Source: Bradysia coprophila (taxonomy: Eukaryota > Arthropoda > Insecta > Diptera > Sciaridae). From it: DNA of 64,000 nucleotides. Positions 45,359 to 57,700 of this stretch are shown here, one piece after another. The position numbers and the translations under genes were made by a program. Numbering within the stretch: position 1 is the stretch's first letter; each line of letters starts with the position of its first letter. Below the pieces are notes generated by a model that searched no databases, had not been told where the DNA came from, and saw only the letters and a program-made list of their open reading frames with translations. The stretch covers positions 496,001-560,000 of the forward strand of contig NW_023503305.1 in assembly GCF_014529535.1 (NCBI RefSeq). The letters are read 5' to 3'.

Positions 45359-46380
45359 ATGCAATGTAACTTTACCAAAGAAAACTTCTACGAAATGTTG
45401 AATTCTTCAACTACTGTGTTCTTCCTTGTATGCATAGTTAGGAAGACATATGGACAACTGTATGTAGACGACGTTTCTGATGGTAGATGCACTCTAAATC
45501 CTGTTGCACATAACATAACTGGTTGTTTCGGTGAGGTAAGCATGCACAAAGAAATTTTTTTAGATTTCCTAGCAGACTGTATCTGCTAGTGAAAGAGAGG
45601 AAATAAACTTCCAACGGGAGCATGTTTTTCTTCCGCTTAGCACAGTTGATACATTGTTGCATATTCCATCATTTTCAGTTGTTCGGGTTGTTCTGAGTTA
45701 TTCTTTTTTACTTTTTGTTACAGCTAATCATACCTCAAGTGTATACCGTTAATATAGCAAGTGAAGCTTTTTACCGAACTTATGCTGAATCATTCCTCGG
45801 ACGTCCTGCAAAGGATAGAGCTGAACTGGACGCTATGTGTTACAGATTTGCATTAATTGAAGTACTTGTAATACAGATGGGATATGGTCATAAGGCCAGC
45901 ATTCGATCGGCTATACCGACTGAACTGGATCCCACGGCTCCTATAAGAACTCCATTCGGACTGGGAAAATTTAAGATTCAAACAACGTTCGCGGAGTCGC
46001 CGGGGTCGATTATCTCAAATCAATGTAGGAATTCACTTACAGTTCTCTTTCGAAAGTTCCCCCGCTAAAACATTCTTCCATAATTTCCATCAGTTATGAC
46101 AATCGATCAAGTAGTGTGGTGTGACGGAAAACATTTTTTCCTAATGCGATGTGTGAATGGAACGAGACAAGACTGGGAGGTGGCTAGTATTGGCGACCCG
46201 GATCCGTGGGTGCTGCCATTAGTTAAAAAAATGGTTGCTGAATTCGGAATGCCTCCAGAGAATGCGATTGAATATAGAAGCGTGGAAAACGGAGGCACTT
46301 GTCCAGTTGTTCCGGATCTACTCACTTTTAAATTACGTGCGGCTGAAGCTGTCGGTCTACCTCTTCCGCTAAGTTTTTAA
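45359..46380 (+). CDS. Secreted protein of unknown family (six cysteines)
   Basis: Three exons, 45359-45535, 45724-46024 and 46094-46380, give 254 residues with consistent GT-AG sites and phases. Translation may start at the second Met (45395), which then heads a signal peptide (MLNSSTTVFFLVCIVRKTYG). The mature part has six cysteines (44, 56, 98, 169, 179, 229), consistent with three disulfides. Two N-glycosylation sequons are at N52 and N181. Notable segments are FYRTYAESFLGRPAKDRAEL, VIQMGYGHKASIRSAIP, WCDGKHFFLMRCVNG, IGDPDPWVLPLVKKMVAEFG and ENGGTCPVVPDLL. I do not recognise the family. The preserved splice sites and balanced cysteines suggest a functional gene. It is the only convincing gene between 37 and 64 kb. 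Confidence 0.7.
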
Positions 46381-47065
46381 ATGTTCTTTTCCCAACAAAA
46401 AAAAAATCGACAGAACAAGAATTAAAATAGAAATGAAGGTCATTCGAGTGATGATATAACCTTTTCGATGTGTTATTTCTATTAATTCCATTACTGCGAT
46501 CAAATTTCCTATTGATGGACTTCTTGGATATGGAAACTTTATCGAGGATTCAATTATATTGACGAATGACGAAATCCGATCAAAGAGAAGACTAATTGAA
46601 ATAATTAATGGAAAAGTTAAAAGCCCGAATAGTAAAAATAAATAATTTTTTTTGTTCATATGAAATTAAACGTTCTTTCAGAAAAAGTTCACCTAAGCGA
46701 TTTATTCTTTCAGTTAACCACTTTTAATCATTCTCATCTAGAAGGGTAGCTGGACCAGTCTCCGGTTATGCTCGAACAGCTATTGTTCTTTCATTCATAA
46801 AGTTTGTCAATTGAAAGAACAAGAGGTGTCAGACCACTGGTATATACATGATTTGATTTCGTTGAGATCTGAATGAAGCAGGAGCCTTCAAAAAGACTTA
46901 CAAAAAAATATTCGAAAACTTTCCACAATCATTTTTCGATTACACCCAGAGAAGAAGAAGAAGGTTATTCGCCCTTCCTCTCTCACTATCCTCATAAATA
47001 AATGTCTGCGTTAGCGAAATTCTTCTCGTAAATAAAAAATCAACTGGAAAAAGTTGTTCAATTAA

Positions 47066-47200
47066 AAAGTAATATTGACATTGACACTGTTCACAATGCA
47101 GTTCGAATTCAATAATTAATGGAAAAAGCTTTGTAAATCGAAGATCTCGACATCAATTGTGTGTTTACCTTGCCCTTCGGTATTCGTTTTAATTCCCTTC
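47066..47200. repeat. Dispersed repeat, copy B (uninterrupted)
   Basis: AATATTGACATTGACACTGT onwards matches 38985-39119. At its right end it reads TATTCGTTTTAATTCCC without interruption, the empty-site counterpart of the MITE insertion at 39120. Confidence 0.65.
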
Positions 47201-48629
47201 TCACAAATAATTGCCCCTAATGAATCCTGTGTACATATACATTTACACATCTATACACACACACTCACACTGCAGTTCAAATTAAAATTCCGATTTTATA
47301 CATTTCCATTCGGTGAGAAGATAATTCCCATTTACACGAAACAAAATATCTTCAAGAACATACATAGCCCAGTTGGAGCGCAGTTCAATAGATTCTCGAT
47401 TATATATACACCAAGGCAAAGTTTACCTACTCAATACGCTAACCTGACAACATAACATTGAAGGGATAACATACCTATGTGCTGATGTACACGTCTCATT
47501 TCATGTTTATTTTCCAACTGAGATTGAAAGCTTAAATTCACACCTATAAATGAGGCTCATACACAACGGAACGAATGTTTTAAAAAAATGACGCGGGTAT
47601 AAACAAATCTGCAAATCGATAATAGAACGTGCGTTTAGATGATAGAAAGGAACGCACTTAAATTTCATCTACCGGCTGGTTCGCAAGCAATTAGAGTCGA
47701 ATAGAAACGCAGCCACATGTATCATTTTCAGGTAAAATATTTGCACGTCAGTACGTCAATTCAACCGAAAAAGAAGCTTTGCGTAATTAAATTAGAGTCT
47801 GCACGTTAAAAGTGCGTCATACACGTAGTCAAAGCTTCAACAGAATCTCTACAACGATTCCAATTACAAAAATGTTTACCAGCAGGGTGAAGTAATTACT
47901 TTAAATGTCCTCACATAATTACTAGTTCCCGACACAATGCAAGTAAAAGAAAAGGTACCGAATAATGAAATATCTCCAGAGACGAATCTCTTTTTTTTAC
48001 CTAAATCAACACTTTTCTTAGTGCGAAAAGTGTGTGCACTACAAAATGCGAACGAAAGACAACAACACGTGTAGCAGCCGTCCGTCGCACCTAAAAAGAA
48101 ATTCAAAAAAAAAAACATTGACTGTCTTAATATGTATCGTAAAGCCATGGCTGGAACAGTTCAAACAAACGGAATCGAATATTGTCCAGTTCATTTAATA
48201 ACATTTCACTTTACGGGCAATAAAATTTATTATGCCAACAAAAACAAGGCTCCAATATTTTTTTGGAATATGATCAAATTAATAAATCATAAAGTTACAC
48301 TCCGAGCCTTGTTAGTGATGTATGGTGTACGTATAATATTTAATGATGAGTCAAATAACTGAATGTCTTTATAGTAAATATTTAGTTCCGGACGTCTATT
48401 TATGATTATTTGATGAATTATTATTCACTTTTACTTTAGCCCATTTGCTTTTATGATTTTTTGGAAGTGTATTACGAAAAACACCTGTTCGTGTTAGATT
48501 AGATTAGTTAATAGACCGCGATGGTTCTTGTTGGGTATTGATTTATGTTCGTTAATTGAAAATTCATTCCACTTTATTTACGGTTGCAATGAAATCGAAT
48601 TAGATTAATGGACAGTTTGATTTCGCTGT

Positions 48630-48692
48630 GATGATAACGATGATGATGATTACGATGATGGTGTTGATTACGATGATGATGACAATGACAGA
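48630..48692. repeat. GAT triplet microsatellite
   Basis: Runs of GATGATGAT with interruptions (TGATGATAACGATGATGATG ... GATTACGATGATGATGAC). Confidence 0.7.
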
Positions 48693-48855
48693 TCAGAGCA
48701 AACTTGTTCGAAAGATATAACAATAATAATCTGTCTTTACACTCCACGAAGGGTTCGGGCCATTGATCATTAATGTACTAGTTTCGTAACTTGTGAAAAA
48801 CCCCTTCATTATCGAGATGTTTTACTGCGCCAGTGTTAAGCAGAGGGGGTGTTAT

Positions 48856-48959
48856 GGAATCTCGCGCCGCGTCATTCACAATAATTCACAAAGTGACGTC
48901 TTCCTTATACAGAATGTGTCAAAATGTGAATTATTGTGAATGACGCGGCGTGAGATTCC
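48856..48959. mobile_element. Foldback MITE (104 bp)
   Basis: GGAATCTCGCGCCGCGTCAT at 48856 and ATGACGCGGCGTGAGATTCC ending 48959. The 35-bp arms (through TTCACAATAATTCACA) are almost perfect around a 34-bp loop. High arm identity and unusually high G/C for the neighbourhood suggest recent arrival. The flanks (TTAT / TAAA) give no clear duplication. Confidence 0.75.
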
Positions 48960-50555
48960 TAAAAACCAGGTCCCATCAATGATATAAGGAGACTACCGTC
49001 CTTGCTCGGGTACAGGTCGGGTTTCGAAAACCGGAACCCTAAGCTGATCTGAACATGAATTTTTCAATCTCTGACCTGAATTGACCCGAAACCTTGTTCA
49101 ACCTGAAATAAAATGGCCTGAACCTGATCTGACCTGATTTATTGTTGACCTGACCTTCAATTTGAAATTTGCGCTTTTGCAACCAGTGCATTGTCTGCGG
49201 TTGAGCTTCGAGTACTCTCATACTGGCAACTCAGAAGTGTTTAAGGTATTCACTTTTCACTTAAGAAAGTGTTACTCGGTTGACGGTATTTATGGATGTT
49301 CCCTAAAAAAACTGCTAGTTAATTCATCAACAACAGTCCGCGTAGCCTCGAAACAAATCAAAATGTAAAAAGAAGAAGAAACAATAAATTCCGATATAAC
49401 AAGAAATTCGAAACCCTGTAAGGAAATGAGTATTATATTATACGACGACATGAACATGAAAAGTAAATATACAAATAAGTACTTGTTGTGGCTAAAAAGT
49501 TATTCGATCTCATTCTCGATTCAACACAGTTTTTCAAGTATCTCGTGTAGTACTTAGAGGTGAAAGAAAGAAGAAAAAAAAAATTATCAGAAGCTGTACA
49601 GTGTATGTTTGTCAATTTTCTTAATTAAGCTAAAGAAGAAAATTGGGGAAAATTCCAATAAAGTCTAAACATTTCAACAAAACATTTTTTTTTGTCCTGA
49701 AAATCAAGTTTCATGGAATGGCATTTGCACTCAGCGTGTGCCATCAGTGGGAGGACGGTGAATGATGGTGTTGGAAACGTTAAGGTGGGTAATTTCAAAA
49801 AAAAAAAATCAAGGTGTGAGGGATAAAACATAATCGACAATTGATTGGACAAATTTTGTGTGTAAATATCGGGTATAGCATGTTTTATCGTTGGAACACA
49901 AAAGTCAAGTTAAAATTTGAAATAAATGTAAAAGAAAAAGCGTTAATGTTATTATGAATGATCAGATTTAAGTTGTATGTACGTTCTATTATGTCCTTAG
50001 TTCATTTGAATTACCTTAGCTTTCCTTTGACTGTAATTTTTCCTTTCAAGCTGGTATTTTTCTCAGAACCGTTCTTTGATGGATTTGTTGTGTGTAAGCT
50101 TATCATCTGATGAGTTTATTTTTCGCATTATAACTGGAAAAAATCAGATGTATATCTGATAAAATAGGCTGCTACATTGGATACAAGTGACATCATTTTC
50201 CATGGAAAATTGATGGTACAGTCATTGAAAATATGGTCCCAGAACTAACATAGCAACACACGAACTGATACAATGTAATTGTTAACTAACCAAATCTTGA
50301 AAATGAAGACAAAATGTTTTGTCAACTCTTTTTAGATCGGATTCGAACTGTCGCTTCTTCTTTTCGAAATCACGATTCCAAGATGTTAAGGGCTATTGAA
50401 GCGATAAAACGACCTTTTTTTGGATATTTTTTTTAATAATGACGACTTTGTACCCAACGCAGAATCTCACTCAACCTTGTGAAAGTTTCAATACTAATAA
50501 AAGTTTGGTAGGAATCAGGGCCTAATATTTAGAGTCCTTTCACTAAATGTCGGTA
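48960..50555. other. Intergenic with GACCTGA-rich stretch
   Basis: From 49033 to 49155, ACCTGA and TGACCTGA recur (GATCTGAACATG, TGACCTGAATTGACC, AACCTGAAAT, GGCCTGAACCTGATCTGACC, TTGACCTGACC), a degenerate short tandem repeat. A lone hAT-like terminus CAGGGCCTAATATTTAG lies at 50519. No gene was seen. Confidence 0.45.
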
Positions 50556-51785
50556 CAGTCAGAAGCAGTGAAATTTCAACATGAATTTGCTTCAGCTATT
50601 TTTCAGTTGATCCACACATACAATCAAAACTGTTTATTCTTGTTTATAATATTGAAGCTGCTATGCACACATGCGCGTGGTAGTGGTAAGCCCGTATAGA
50701 GACATATAAGTCAAGGTCCTTGTGTCGAAAAAAGGCTCCGTGCGCCTTAAGTTCTTCAAGATTTTTTTTTCTTTGCTCCATGTTGCTTGCCACAAAAAGT
50801 TGTGGAACAAAATTTTTTACGAAAAATGGAAAATTGTTTTTCCGGCAGAAAAACTCATTCCTTGTAAAAGTAAATCTAAATGTCATAGGGAAAATCGTCA
50901 ATATCATCCCAAATATGTAACTTTCCAGAAACCTTGAAAAGAAATCAAGGAGTGGGGCTGTAGTAATGACATGCATGTGCAAGAAACACTGGAATTTGTA
51001 CCCCATATTATAGCTACGTATCTTTTTATTGATAAAAAACTTAAAAAATCCCGATAAGGACATACATGGCTACTGAACATCAGAAGTACTTTAATGTAGC
51101 TTTCGAATGTCACCACTTTTATTAAAAAATCGATAACTATCGACTTTTTTATTGAAAATTATCAAAAAAAAGTATCGACAATCGATAATTATTGATATTT
51201 TGATAATTCAAGATAATTCGTTATATCGATATTTCGGTCCGAAAATCCGATATTTATCGATATATTATCATGAATTTTCAGATAAATATCAAAATATCGA
51301 TATTTTGATAATTATCGAATTTCGATATTTTGATAATTATCGATAATTATTTAATTATCGTTAACGATATGATTAATCGATTACCAATAATTTCTTTCGA
51401 TTGATTTTATCGAGGCTTCAAAGTTGATGAATTTTCCGGGACACTTTTCGGTGGCTGACTCCTCCAAAAAAAAGTTCTTCCATGAATTATCGGTAATAAA
51501 TAAGTTATTGCTTCCAGAACAGAAGAATTTTTTTTTTAATATATTGTATTTTCGGAGATATTCAACTTTGAAAGTTTTCATATAAATGGCTTTTCCAGAC
51601 GGATTTTTTTTTTCTTCCACAACTTTTCGTGGCAAACAACATGGAACAAAAAAAAATCTTAACGAACTTAAGGCGCACGGAATTACACAAGTACCTGGAC
51701 AACATAAACAGTTTTGATTGTTTATGCGGATCAGCTGAAAACCAGCTGAACCAAATTCATCTTAAAATTTCACTGCCTCTACCTG
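50556..51785. mobile_element. Tc1/mariner-type foldback element (1.23 kb) with TA duplication
   Basis: The left end CAGTCAGAAGCAGTGAAATT (50556) and the right end AATTTCACTGCCTCTACCTG (ending 51785) are flanked by TA (50554-50555, 51786-51787). The arms pair for about 85 bp (through ACAATCAAAACTGTTTAT). They pair again in CGTGCGCCTTAAGTTCTTCA ... CATGTTGCTTGCCAC (about 50738-50795 with 51622-51690). The left arm has an extra segment with GGTAGTGGTAAGCCCGTATA, shared with the MITE at 34 kb. The middle (51120-51390) is a TATCGATA-rich block. No transposase remains; open frames inside are products of the palindrome. Confidence 0.7.
51120..51390. repeat. TATCGATA / ATAATTATCGA block
   Basis: About 270 bp consisting mostly of TATCGATA, GATAATTATCGA and TTCGATATTTTGATAATTAT words in both orientations, able to fold on itself in many registers. 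It forms the centre of the element at 50556-51785. Confidence 0.7.
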
Positions 51786-51787
51786 TA

Positions 51788-54700
51788 AGAAATTTGGTGA
51801 ATCTGTTAACGAAACTTGGTGACTAGCTAAATATCTCAATATTGCCCTGGTAGAAGTTGTCTTTTTCTTTACTCTTAGCACTCCAGTGAGAAAAGTGTCT
51901 GTTGACAGGGTGTTCCAATTTGTTGTTATTTGTACATGAGAAAAAGCAACTTGGGTGCTACTAGTCATAACTCTGCTCCAAGCATTAACACTGGATTACG
52001 AAGCGTCAAATTTGGAGGTTTTAGTAATAGCATCCACTGCTTACGATTGTATGTTTCAACTCATACACCTAAAGCAAGTCGTCCATCTTTACAAAATTAT
52101 CATAGAGGATTTCATCAGCCTCCAAACATTTTCTATATTCATGCTATGAGCAGTACTATAATCAATAAATACTATTCGTGTCGGCTGTGAGGTCACTCTT
52201 TGTCTCGGTTTGTGAAACACAAAGGAACACAAATAATTTTCAGTTCCAATTTCAACTTATGATGCATTTGCGAAATCCGTTTTACTGCATGTAAACCAAT
52301 TTGCAGGATCATCTTCTTCCATAGAGTATATACATGACAAAAAGTAGATGAAACTTCGGCATTAAAAAGAGATCCACAAACCATAAAGCCATAAAAGCAG
52401 TATTAACTGAAATTTGTGTTGTCATAAGTTGTGTAGCATGAAAAATAAAATCGACGTTAGATGAACAAAAAAAAAACTTTAACATCCACATCAGGTGTTT
52501 ACTGTACACACATCAATTTTCCGTGTATCAACCAATTTTTAATATAACATTTTCATCTTCACTTTACTGAAGCCACTGGCAATTATTTTATATTACATTC
52601 TTTAGAGCCTGACGTTTTTCCGATGCTATACAGAGAGTCACGATTTACGATGCGGAGTTTCTTTTTTGTTCAATTCATTTGAAAACTGATATTGAGCCAC
52701 AAACAGTTCTGTTTTAGTGAGTACTCACTACAGAATTCCGAGGGATACAGATCAAGATTTTAACAACCATTTTACGTACTCTTTAAGTAACCCATTTTAG
52801 ATGGCGCCGCGCCTTAATAAAGATTTTGTGTCATTAGCTGAGTGTATGATAGTGTATATTCAGCTTTGAAAATGCGAAATAAGGACGAAAGTTAGTCGAG
52901 AGACTGTGGACACTTTTGCGTGATCCCTAAAGAGTGTGATTCACTTTGTGAATGAACTCTTTTGTGCTATGCAGATCATGCATCCTCTGAATATGGACTC
53001 CCATTTCTTTGATGCAAAAAGTCATAAATGAAAACATTGTGGGAATTGTGTCAACTAAACGTATTTCTATATTTGTCGGACCTGAACATCTAAACTATAA
53101 ATAGTCAAACATCAACTTCGAGTGTAAATGTAGAAGTTTATGCTCACCATAAAGTTTGCTGATATTAATGGCCGTGCCGAGGAACTTCTTGAATAGTTTG
53201 TTCGTTAACTAAGTTTATCGAAAAGTTGCTGAGAGCCAGAATTTGCTAATAAAATTTAAATAATTTAACGATTGTTTCGAGCGTACCGATTTAGTCGCCT
53301 CAAGTATTGGGTTTGGTTGCCCCATCACGACTTCACTAATGTTATAGCGACAACATTGCCGTTAACAATATGAATTATTCATTTTCTCATTCACTTGCTA
53401 TTGTTTCTAATGACCGATAAATCTGCTAGTTACTTTTTTTTCTGCAGTATTATGTTCAGTCACAGGAGAATATAAACTGAACATATGAATGTACCTTTTT
53501 AGTGTGCACTTTCTGAAAGAAAATCTAGTTGTGATTGAATCCAACATGATGGAACATCGTTTTTTTCACCTAAAATTTACCTATGTCAGTGATAGATTGT
53601 AAAATCAATTTTAATTTAAACTTTAGCTTATACGCGTAAAAAATGTATAAAAATATTTTGTTTGCCAATTTTTTCCATTCTCTCTTTTCGCTCCTTAAAT
53701 AAGCGGAAAATCAACAAATAAATATAAAACATCTGTAAACTAAGTAGGAAATATGTCGATGATTGAAGTTACTTTCGCGTTTAAAAGTTCAGTTGAAGCT
53801 ATATTATATCTGGACATGTGCTGCCCGATCTGGTCGTTTTCGTCGGCACCGGTTGATGGCGTGAATAACGTGTTCCAGTTTTGCCGCAGTAGACAACCTG
53901 TAACAAAAACAATTTTGATGAGAAGAAACAAATTTTATGCAGGACACGTCAATCAAACTAGGCACCACCGTTTGGGTGGGTCAAGTCCCTTAGACTGATG
54001 AATTTCTAGTGATATTTTTAAAATTTTGAATGACTTTTCAATCTCAAAATGTTATCAGAACAGAACAAGAAATTGTTCCAAAAGTAGCCTGGCCTTTTAG
54101 CTCATTTATTTTCACTATTCAAATTCCGAAACCATCAGAAAACAGTGAATTACATAATGTACACGCATGCTTGAATTTACCTTCAAAACCTGGAAGAGGC
54201 CAGGTGCAGGGTTCGTCCCGCTCAGAATATTCTACCTTCAAAACTCAGTTTTCTGAAGTATGATCGAAACGTGTTTTTCCTTAAAAAATGCTGAAAAGAT
54301 GTATTTCTCAATTTGATCACGAATAAAATAATTAACTTATCTCGCCTCGCTCTGGTCGTAAACCTCACATTAAATCTTTCTTCCTATATTCATACAAATA
54401 ACTACCAAGAAATCAGACAATGAATTAATTAATCGCAAAATTAATTTTAACGCTCCCTTCGTTAAGTGGGGTAATTGAACGCTGTGTTAGTCAGAACAGA
54501 ACACTTTCAAATCCCATTTTCAATTCTCAACGCGCATTTTCAGAAACATGTTTTTCAAAATCTGTTGGGAATTACTTAGTTTATCGAGAAATGGGAAATG
54601 TCAAACATTTTGATACATTTTAAGTCAACATATAAGTTGGAGATAATAAGTCACATCTTACAAGAAGTGCTGGAAGGTTTTTTTTATTATTTCTAACTTA

Positions 54701-57700
54701 TAAGTTGACTTACAAATTAAACATCATTTTCGCAAACTCTCTATTACAATCATTCATTTTCAATTATAGTGAATATTTTGTTACATTTTCGAGTGATTTT
54801 CAGGTGTAAGACCCTGACATACAATATTACATAAATAACTAGAATTTGGTGAAAGCGATTTGTTTACATTTCGGGCTGTTCCTAAAGTTTAATGGTTATT
54901 TTCATCACAAGGAGAGAAACCACGAAATTACAGTGTGAGTTTGTATGCCGAGAGAATTATTTTGCATAAGTATATATGTTTCGTCGGGACGAAGTCGAGA
55001 CGCAACATGCATGCGTATGCAAAAATAATTCTCTCCATATAATAAATACAATTTTATACGCGATACGAAAAACAGAAAAAACAAAAAGTGCAAAAGAAAG
55101 TGAGAGAGTTAGCTCCGCCTTCGTATACATCAATTCAAAACAGGTCGCAAGCGAGTTAAACATCATCTATATCCCTAGACCTGTTTACAAGGTCTGCTCA
55201 GAGAGAACTAAAAAACTATGGTTTCCGATAACTTTCGGCGAGTGATTTCGTCTGTTTTCGTATGATGAAGCGTGTAAAGGAGATTTTCAAGTTGAATGTA
55301 TTAGTCTCTCAAGCGGAAACTTATAAAGACAGACTTGATATGACGAACTGATGAAATGCTTTCGGTAAAAGAAGGTTTGGGATAGGTGTGCCTCTCGATT
55401 TCGAGCTTACGCTTCGTTTACAACCATCATTTCTCGTTTAGGATTCAGCATTAAATCGGCCTTGAGGTTGGAATTATTGTTAACTGATCGAAGCTTCGGT
55501 GACATGGAAAATGTTTAGCTCTTCCACTTTTAAGTGTGTAAAAATATCCGTTGTTGAACCATTTCGTATCGGTTCCGTGGATCGAATGCTCGAATAATGG
55601 ATAAATAGAATTTAATATAAATCGGAAGCACTACACTAAATGGAACAAGGGGCACTCAAATTCACCAGAAAGTATAATTTCACGGTTCATATAGAAGAAA
55701 TATGTCTCCTTCCAACCGATTCGTTACTTCACACGAATACACTCTCATTGTAAAACAGTAAACAAAATAAGGTTACCTGTTCGTTCACAATTGAAATTGC
55801 AGATATTTGCCTGCATAAGTGTAATATTTACATTCCTTCCAAATGATGATTCTTGCAAACCTTCCAATCGATTTTCACAGATATATCGTTTGGTATACAT
55901 TGCACTCGCACGAAAATTACATTGAGACATTGACAAATCAACCATTTGCTCCGAGTAATTAGTTTCGTAATCTTATATCCTCATCAACAATGTTGGATAC
56001 ACTATTATAGTTGCGTTAAGTTGTTTTGTGAATTCGGTTCTTTCTTCCCAGAAATACGAAGTTCGAAGAATAGTCAGTTTGTACTTATTTATCCAGTGCC
56101 GGCTTAAGCTTTTGGGCGCGATCGGACAATTGGCGCCAATTTATTAAAGCTAAATATTTTAAAGGACCTCGGGCGTCATTTTCCTATCTCCGCCTCAGGC
56201 GCCACATTTGCCCATTTGGCCCATATGGAAAAGGCGGCACTGTATATAACCAACGGTTGACTTTTATTAATCCCTACAATTTCCCATGAGAAATGGGCCC
56301 AACTCTGACGAAATTATTAATATGAATGCTCCCTGAAATAAATTTATCTAAATAACATATTATTACATAATGTGTAAATGCCTGCATGTCTGGTGTCTTA
56401 ACAGAAATGCTTTATCTGAACTCTCATAGAAAATTTTATTTCAAAATTCAGGGTTAAATGAATTATAAGCATTTAGGATTAGAAGTATATATAATAAACA
56501 TAGGCTTAATGGATGCGTGCTATAAAGTAAATGTTGTATTAGTATGTATATGAAGAGCCGAAATTATCAATTTAGTTTAATTTTACCGAAAATATCTTAT
56601 ATAAAATAAAACGAAACACATAACGACACGATAATGTATTCGTGTTCTCGTGTGTGTTAAATGTTTTATTCATCTTTCAATTCAGCAGATAATGAATTTC
56701 AAATCAATTTTAAAACGTGTGTATTATGCACCCCAGAAGTGGTACGTTCACCAAGGAGCCTAGACCATGTTTTCAGCAACATTAGTCCAAATTTTTTAGC
56801 ACAACCTTTTGGGTGGGTTAGGTCACTTGACTCCGAAAGAAACTAGAGAAAAAATGGGACGTCTTTTCTATGAATGCCACTCTAACACAAACAAATTGAA
56901 AAAGTTTCAAAAGAACCCACAACTGAAAGTGTTCAAAACTGACTCATGTTGCTCATCTTCCAAATCGTCGATTACCTTTTCACGGAAAAAGAAATTTGTG
57001 GAAATGGGTTAAGTTTAACTAATACAACATACGAATATACGAGTATTCAGATTGTCGGAATAGCTCAATCAAAATACAAATTTCTTAGTTTTTGCCAATA
57101 TATTTCATTCTCAATTCGAGGAAATCATCAGGGCTGTAACAAAAATAATTCATTGATAACAACATCAATCATAGCTGCATAAAGAGACACATAGACGAGT
57201 CTTGTATCGTGCGAGTGCATGGAAAACAGACAGCTATGTACACTGTTCAATTCGGGTGCAAAGTTGATGGTAGTTGAAAATTGTTCAACCGTTATTATGT
57301 CCACTTTTTAGCGCGTGGGATGTTTATTCAGCATATTAGATTCATATTAGACGACCGAACTTTATTTCAAATTAAAATATCAGTTTGTGTCAATTTCGTT
57401 ACGCTTTAGTTTCATAGTACTAAGTGACACCAAGGAAAATTTATAACTTCCTGGCATAATAGTCCGGTACGCTGTGTCAGGAAAAATCGGGTTGGTCGCT
57501 TTAAATTTTTCGAGTTGACCAATAAGGAATGATGAAGTGTAAAGAACCTCAGATGGGAGAAGATTGAACATCAGGAAGGGTGTAACACTTATGGATTGCA
57601 TATTGTGCTGTTAGTTATCATCATAAAAAAGGTTTTGACATCGAAACATCGAATTAAAAGAATTTTGACGCAATAATAACTATGATGTATAAAACGAATT

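Larger units (their letters stand above)
46381..48855. other. Intergenic, no gene seen
   Basis: AT-rich. It includes a repeat copy at 47066-47200 and a weak hairpin TTGTTCTTTCA ... TGAAAGAACAA (46791-46821). A GAT/GATGAT triplet stretch (48630-48690) is also present. Confidence 0.4.

Noticed and set aside
46369-46659. Minus-strand 96-codon ORF with two hydrophobic stretches
   Set aside because: It lies in the 3' flank of the secreted-protein gene on the opposite strand, is very AT-rich (hydrophobic codons expected by composition) and has no recognisable family.
46753-46845. Hairpin considered as a microRNA precursor
   Set aside because: Only the inner 11 bp (TTGTTCTTTCA / TGAAAGAACAA) and an outer ACCAGT pair well; the middle is too mismatched to claim a precursor without small-RNA data.
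50644-51063. Minus-strand 139-codon ORF
   Set aside because: It lies wholly inside the arm of a foldback transposable element and has no transposase features; it is a by-product of the palindrome.
51762-52190. Frames faintly like the tail of a LINE reverse transcriptase
   Set aside because: Only a short stretch (NWNTLSTDTFLTG) is suggestive, the rest does not align by eye to any reverse transcriptase, and part lies in a MITE terminus.
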